Below, one piece after another: positions 13,248 to 16,466 of a stretch of 16,466 nt of DNA; the first letter of the stretch is position 1, and every line of letters starts with the position of its first letter. Source of the stretch: an uncultured Prevotella sp. (GTDB lineage Bacteria; Bacteroidota; Bacteroidia; Bacteroidales; Bacteroidaceae). The position numbers and the translations under genes were made by a program. Where the stretch lies: contig ONMG01000212.1 of the NCBI GenBank assembly GCA_900318855.1, forward strand, positions 1 to 16,466. Reading direction: 5' to 3'. The notes under the pieces were generated by a model. The model saw only the letters and a program-made list of their open reading frames with translations. It did no database searches and had not been told where the DNA came from.

Positions 13248-14198
13248 CTATTGTCCCTGGAAAAGCTCCTTGATGCCCCCAAGCGACCCCATGAGGTTGG
13301 AAGCCTCGTAAGGCAGGAATACGGTCTTTGTCTTGTCGCCTTGTGCCAGTTGCTCCAGCATCTGGATGTAGTTTTTGGCCAGCAGATAGTTTGCCGGATT
13401 GGTGCTTTTACCTACGGCAGCTGTTATCTTCTCTATGGCCGCGGCCTCGGCTTCAGCCTTCCTGATGCGTGCTGTTGCCTCTCCCTCCGCAAGGAGGATA
13501 GCCTGCTGCTTCTCGGCTTCAGCGCGGTTAATCTTAGCCGTCTTCTCGCCTTCCGACTGGAGGATTTGCGCCTGCTTGGTGCCCTCGCTGGTGAGGATGG
13601 TGGCACGCTTGTCGCGCTCGGCCTGCATCTGCTTCTCCATGGCCTGCAGCACGCTTTGGGGTGGAATGATGTCCTGCAGTTCCACGCGGTTCACCTTGAT
13701 GCCCCACTTGTTGGTGGCATCGTCGAGCACACCGCGCAGCTTGGAGTTGATGGTGTCGCGCGAGGTGAGGGTCTGGTCGAGCTCCATCTCTCCAATGATG
13801 TTTCTCAGCGTCGTCTGTGTGAGCTTCTCTATGGCGTTGGGCAGATTGTTGATTTCGTAGACAGCCTTGAACGGGTCGACAATCTGAAAGTAGAGCAGTG
13901 CGTTGATCTGCATTTGGATGTTGTCCTTGGTGATGACGTTCTGGCGGTCGAAATCGTACACTTGCTCGCGCAGGTCGATGCTGTTGCTGTAGACGTAGCG
14001 GCCGCGCTGAATGGTGATGATCGACTTAGCCCGGTCAATGAAGGGGATAATGATGTTGATGCCAGGTTTCAGAGTGGCATAGTACTTTCCGAGACGCTCG
14101 ATGATGCGCGTCTCGCTTTGGGGGATGATGACTACGGCCATCTTGACGAAGATGAGTGCCAGGAAAACGATGGCACCTAATGTAATAATACCGTTCAT
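13248..14198 (-). CDS. qmcA: SPFH/band-7 membrane protein (QmcA/stomatin-like)
   Basis: This is a 316-residue protein anchored by one N-terminal membrane segment (about 3-25). The SPFH domain follows (about 22-185), with IIPQSETRIIERLGKYYATL (24-43), a typical start, then KPGINIIIPFID, ITKDNIQMQINALLYFQIVDP (89-109) and GIKVNRVELQDIIPP (166-180). A long Ala/Glu/Lys coiled coil runs about 183-262 (SEGEKTAKINRAEAEKQQA). Such proteins form large oligomeric cages or microdomains in the membrane. It is paired with nfeD 53 bp upstream, a gene pair conserved across bacteria, and the NfeD OB-fold is thought to support SPFH assembly. No protease domain or ftsH is adjacent. The function is structural, in membrane organisation or quality control. 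Confidence 0.92.
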   Translation of the reverse strand: MNGIITLGAIVFLALIFVKMAVVIIPQSETRIIERLGKYYATLKPGINIIIPFIDRAKSIITIQRGRYVYSNSIDLREQVYDFDRQNVITKDNIQMQINALLYFQIVDPFKAVYEINNLPNAIEKLTQTTLRNIIGEMELDQTLTSRDTINSKLRGVLDDATNKWGIKVNRVELQDIIPPQSVLQAMEKQMQAERDKRATILTSEGTKQAQILQSEGEKTAKINRAEAEKQQAILLAEGEATARIRKAEAEAAAIEKITAAVGKSTNPANYLLAKNYIQMLEQLAQGDKTKTVFLPYEASNLMGSLGGIKELFQGQ

Positions 14199-14251
14199 AC
14201 TGAATGCTTTAAGTTAATAATCTATGGAGGGCATAATCGGTTTCCGTCGGG

Positions 14252-14722
14252 TCAGACAGCCGATTCGTCGGCATCCACTTTCTCTACTGTTGCAATGATG
14301 CTGTCCATCTTCACGATGCGGGCTTTGGCCCCCTTGGGCAGCCGAGTGCCGTCGGAGCTCACCGCCTTCCAGTCGTCACCGTCCACCTTTACATAGCCGC
14401 TGCCACCTTCCGGGATAGCTTCTACGACCAGTCCTACGCGCCCGATGAGGGCGTCCACATTGCTGGTGCGTTCATGCTCGGGTGCATGGAGCCGACACAG
14501 AATCTTGGGGCGGATGAAGAGGATGCTCAGTACGGAGCAGATGGCAAACACCACGACCTGCAGCCAAAAAGGAAGACCCAGGCAGGAACTCACTACACCG
14601 CAGCCCGCACCGATGGCAAAGCACGTGACGAAGAAGTCGCCGCTGCTTAATTCAATGATGAGGCACACAAGGGCTACCACGGTCCATAGGAGCCAGAGGT
14701 TCTCGGAAAAATATTCTATCAT
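14252..14722 (-). CDS. nfeD: short NfeD-family membrane protein
   Basis: This is a 156-residue protein with membrane segments near 8-26, 29-50 and 52-70, followed by a cytoplasmic OB-fold domain (about 88-148). The block ALIGRVGLVVEAIPEGGSGY (91-110), then VKVDGDDWKAVS and IVKMDSIIATVEKV, is the NfeD C-terminal signature. It lacks the ClpP-like serine protease part of long NfeD proteins, so it is the short form (NfeD1b type). It is transcribed from the divergent promoter region at 14755-14785 and is first in the nfeD-SPFH pair. It probably stabilises the SPFH oligomer. Confidence 0.9.
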   Translation of the reverse strand: MIEYFSENLWLLWTVVALVCLIIELSSGDFFVTCFAIGAGCGVVSSCLGLPFWLQVVVFAICSVLSILFIRPKILCRLHAPEHERTSNVDALIGRVGLVVEAIPEGGSGYVKVDGDDWKAVSSDGTRLPKGAKARIVKMDSIIATVEKVDADESAV

Positions 14723-14754
14723 AGTAGTTCAGGTGTTTGATGGTTACTGGTGCG

Positions 14755-14785
14755 TAAAGTTAACCATTATAATCGAAAGTGCAAA
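14755..14785 (-). promoter_or_regulatory. nfeD promoter
   Basis: On the minus strand, TTTG (14785-14782) is followed after 19 nt by TAACTTTA (14762-14755), one base off TAnnTTTG. This gives a start near 14748 and a leader of about 26 nt. Confidence 0.65.
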
Positions 14786-14790
14786 GAATA

Positions 14791-14822
14791 TTTGGAATAA
14801 TCTTCAGAAAACCTTATCTTTG
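14791..14822 (+). promoter_or_regulatory. promoter of the Memo-AMMECR1 gene
   Basis: TTTG (14791-14794), 20 nt, TATCTTTG (14815-14822) is a perfect Bacteroidetes promoter. Transcription would begin near 14829, 15 nt before the ATG at 14844, which supports that start over the much longer open frame upstream. Confidence 0.82.
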
Positions 14823-14843
14823 GCCCGTCTAACCATTGAACGA

Positions 14844-16331
14844 ATGGCAAGAAGACTTTTATTTTGGACGATTAATATCATGCTTATGATGTCGTGTAAT
14901 GCATCTTCGGGCAATGTGCCGACGGTCCGTCAGCCGGCCGTGGCCGGACAGTTCTATCCCGCTGGCCGTGAAGAACTGCTCAGAGAATTGAAAACTTGTT
15001 TCCGTAGTGCCGGAGCGCCTGTATCGTTGACCGGCTCCACTGTGCAGGCTGTCATCGTGCCCCATGCGGGCTATGTGTTCTCAGCCGCGACAGCCGCAAA
15101 AGCCTATGCCGCCATACCGGCCGACGCCCACTACGACCGCGTGTTTCTCATCGGCCCGAGCCACCATGTCGGTTTCAGTGGTGCATCCGTGGCAACGGCT
15201 TTCGACTGTTATTCCACCCCCTTGGGCAATGTACCGGTCGACACCGTCACCGGTCGTGCCCTGAAAGATGCCGATAGCTGTTTCACCTATCTGCCTCAGG
15301 CCCACGACCGTGAACATTGTCTGGAGGTGCAGCTCCCGCTGCTGCAATACCATCTGAAGCAGGTGCCGCCCATAGTACCTATTATTATAGGCACCGAGGA
15401 GCTCCGGCTTCTGCTCCGCATGGTCCATGCGTTGAAGCCCTACTTCAATTCGCGTAATCTCTTCGTCATTAGCAGTGACTTCTCACATTACCCCTCTTAT
15501 TCCGATGCTGAAAAGGTGGACAGCCTTACAGCCCAGGCTATTATGACCGGTCGCACGCAGTCGTTTGTCGAGACGCTCGGGAGCAACGATTCGCTGGGCA
15601 TACGCCATTTGGCCACCAGCGCTTGCGGGCAATGTGGCATAGCCGTGCTGATGCTGTTGGCTGAAGGCGATTCTACACTCACCATGCACCACCTTGGCTA
15701 CTGCAATTCGGGCGACTCGCCCTATGGAGGTCGTGATGAGGTGGTGGGCTATCATGCCTTTGCGCTGAGCCGTGCAGCACAGCCGGATGCAGGGTTTCAT
15801 CTGAGCGAGGCAGACGGGCGGCAGCTGACGGTCATGGCCCGCCAGAGCATAGTGGCCCGATTGCAGGGCACCCACTACTGTCCGGAGGCTACCGGCGGCG
15901 CACTGAGCGTTAAGACGGGTGCCTTCGTGACACTCACCGAGCAGGGACGCCTTCGCGGATGCATCGGCCTGTTCAGCTACGACAAGCCGCTCTGGCAGGT
16001 GGTGTGCCAGATGGCGGAGGATGCTGCCTTCGCCGACCCCCGATTCCCGCCGGTGAAGGCCAGTGAGCTGAAGGACATCCATATAGAAATCAGTGTGCTC
16101 ACACCTCTGAAGCTCATCCACGACGTGAGCGAGTTCCATTATGGCCGTGAGGGCATCTTCATGCGCAAGGGGAGCAGGAGTGGTACCTTCCTGCCTCAGG
16201 TGGCTCAGGAAGTGAACTGGACGAAGGAGGAATTCCTCGGACACTGTGCGCAGGACAAGGCGGGCATTGGATGGGACGGCTGGCGCACGGCCGAGCTCTA
16301 CACTTATGAAGCCATCGTCGTAGAGGAATGA
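14844..16331 (+). CDS. amrB: MEMO1-AMMECR1 fusion, AmmeMemoRadiSam system proteins B and A, with lipoprotein-like N-terminus
   Basis: This 495-residue protein has two fused domains. The MEMO1 domain (about 28-308) starts RQPAVAGQFYPAG and keeps the metal-site residues of the family: His74 in PHAGY, His107/108 in GPSHH, Asp212/His215 in SSDFSHY and Cys261 in TSACGQCG. It is related to LigB-type extradiol dioxygenases. The AMMECR1 domain (about 325-492) has LRGCIG (370-375), AAFADPRFPPV (394-404), IEISVLTPL (414-422), TFLPQVAQEV and KAGIGWDG. The partner of these domains, a radical SAM enzyme, is not in the window and could lie to the right. The N-terminus (RRLLFWTINIMLMMSC) looks like a lipoprotein signal with Cys18, although Met at -3 is not ideal. 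Later in-frame ATGs (residues 13, 15 and 16) would make it cytosolic. The reaction is not established with confidence. Confidence 0.88.
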   Translation: MARRLLFWTINIMLMMSCNASSGNVPTVRQPAVAGQFYPAGREELLRELKTCFRSAGAPVSLTGSTVQAVIVPHAGYVFSAATAAKAYAAIPADAHYDRVFLIGPSHHVGFSGASVATAFDCYSTPLGNVPVDTVTGRALKDADSCFTYLPQAHDREHCLEVQLPLLQYHLKQVPPIVPIIIGTEELRLLLRMVHALKPYFNSRNLFVISSDFSHYPSYSDAEKVDSLTAQAIMTGRTQSFVETLGSNDSLGIRHLATSACGQCGIAVLMLLAEGDSTLTMHHLGYCNSGDSPYGGRDEVVGYHAFALSRAAQPDAGFHLSEADGRQLTVMARQSIVARLQGTHYCPEATGGALSVKTGAFVTLTEQGRLRGCIGLFSYDKPLWQVVCQMAEDAAFADPRFPPVKASELKDIHIEISVLTPLKLIHDVSEFHYGREGIFMRKGSRSGTFLPQVAQEVNWTKEEFLGHCAQDKAGIGWDGWRTAELYTYEAIVVEE

Positions 16332-16367
16332 GCAGGGCTTCGTGGCCCCGGCCATAGGCATTGTCCT
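16332..16367 (+). other. spacer after the Memo-AMMECR1 gene
   Basis: This is a short GC-rich stretch with TGGCC/GGCCA (16343-16354), which would close on only two bases and has no T-run, so no clear terminator is present. CCATAGG at 16352-16358 resembles the repeat cores that follow but is out of their 22-bp register. Confidence 0.3.
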
Positions 16368-16466
16368 CCGTATGGTGAAGATAAGTACACCATATGGCGG
16401 AGACATCTACGCCAATTGGCGGAGATATGTACGGCATATGGCGTAAACAGTTCCGGCCGTAGGTTG
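16368..16466. repeat. 22-bp imperfect tandem repeat array with CCNNNNGG cores
   Basis: Five cores recur at an exact 22-bp period: CCGTATGG (16368), CCATATGG (16390), CCAATTGG (16412), GCATATGG (16434) and GCCGTAGG (16456, cut by the window end). Units two and three agree at 18 of 22 positions and share GGCGGAGA and TACG. Units one and four agree with unit two at 15 and 16 positions. The cores of units two and three are perfect palindromes. Around the third core, ATCTACGCC and GGCGGAGAT extend the dyad to 22 bp with one mismatched pair. A 22-bp period is not a multiple of three, so it is not a coding repeat. It could be a protein-binding array, a run of hairpins in the 3' UTR, or an expanding intergenic repeat. 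Confidence 0.7.

Noticed and set aside
13251..14180. 309-codon plus-strand frame antisense to the SPFH gene
   Set aside because: The Leu-rich translation is a by-product of the Glu/Ala/Lys coiled-coil codons on the other strand, where the protein is clearly recognisable.
14445..14843. 133-residue extension of the Memo-AMMECR1 protein
   Set aside because: It overlaps nfeD antisense and crosses the promoter at 14791-14822, so it cannot be part of the normal product.
16368..16466. CRISPR array
   Set aside because: The repeats are contiguous with no 30-40 bp unique spacers, and no cas gene is present.

Overview
The window looks like chromosomal housekeeping DNA from a member of the Bacteroidales, most likely a Prevotellaceae-type genome (inference). 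Four things point there: the gene order ftsX - DUF3098 - uppP - truB - queA - folK; promoters of the Bacteroidetes form (TTTG, about 20 bp, TAnnTTTG); near absence of Shine-Dalgarno sites; and the family variants seen (TruB without a PUA domain, outer-membrane barrel protein, retropepsin-PDZ protein). I see no insertion sequence, phage gene, tRNA, rRNA or CRISPR array.

Layout. 1-608 has no convincing gene. It holds a possible leftward promoter at the edge, about 220 bp dense in short hairpins, and the promoter and leader of the first operon. 609-5091 is a tightly packed plus-strand operon for the cell envelope (ftsX, a small DUF3098 membrane protein, uppP), tRNA modification (truB, queA) and folate synthesis (folK). 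It ends at a bidirectional hairpin shared with the convergent rpsO (5182-5451, minus). rpsO and typA (5636-7444, plus) are divergent and share a 180-bp promoter region. typA ends in a textbook intrinsic terminator at 7477-7508. 7727-11894 is a plus-strand carbohydrate cluster: a secreted GH3 beta-glucosidase, a small outer-membrane barrel protein and a divergent ROK-family sugar kinase, which together would split beta-glucosides and phosphorylate the sugar. A perfect 50-bp palindrome separates it from three minus-strand genes, in transcription order nfeD (14722-14252), an SPFH/band-7 protein (14198-13248) and an exported two-domain retropepsin-like protease with a PDZ domain (13151-11973). nfeD is divergent from a MEMO1-AMMECR1 fusion protein (14844-16331). 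The two promoters there are back to back, with -33 boxes only 5 bp apart.

Most unusual items: (i) an array of 22-bp repeats with CCNNNNGG cores at 16368-16466, cut by the window edge; (ii) the hairpin-dense gene-free block at 176-400; (iii) the perfect 50-bp palindrome at 11907-11956; (iv) the Memo-AMMECR1 fusion with a lipoprotein-like N-terminus, which would place a normally cytosolic system outside the cytoplasm; (v) a ROK kinase lacking the family's zinc site. No clearly new multi-gene system is evident. The AmmeMemoRadiSam component and the repeat array next to it are the best leads.
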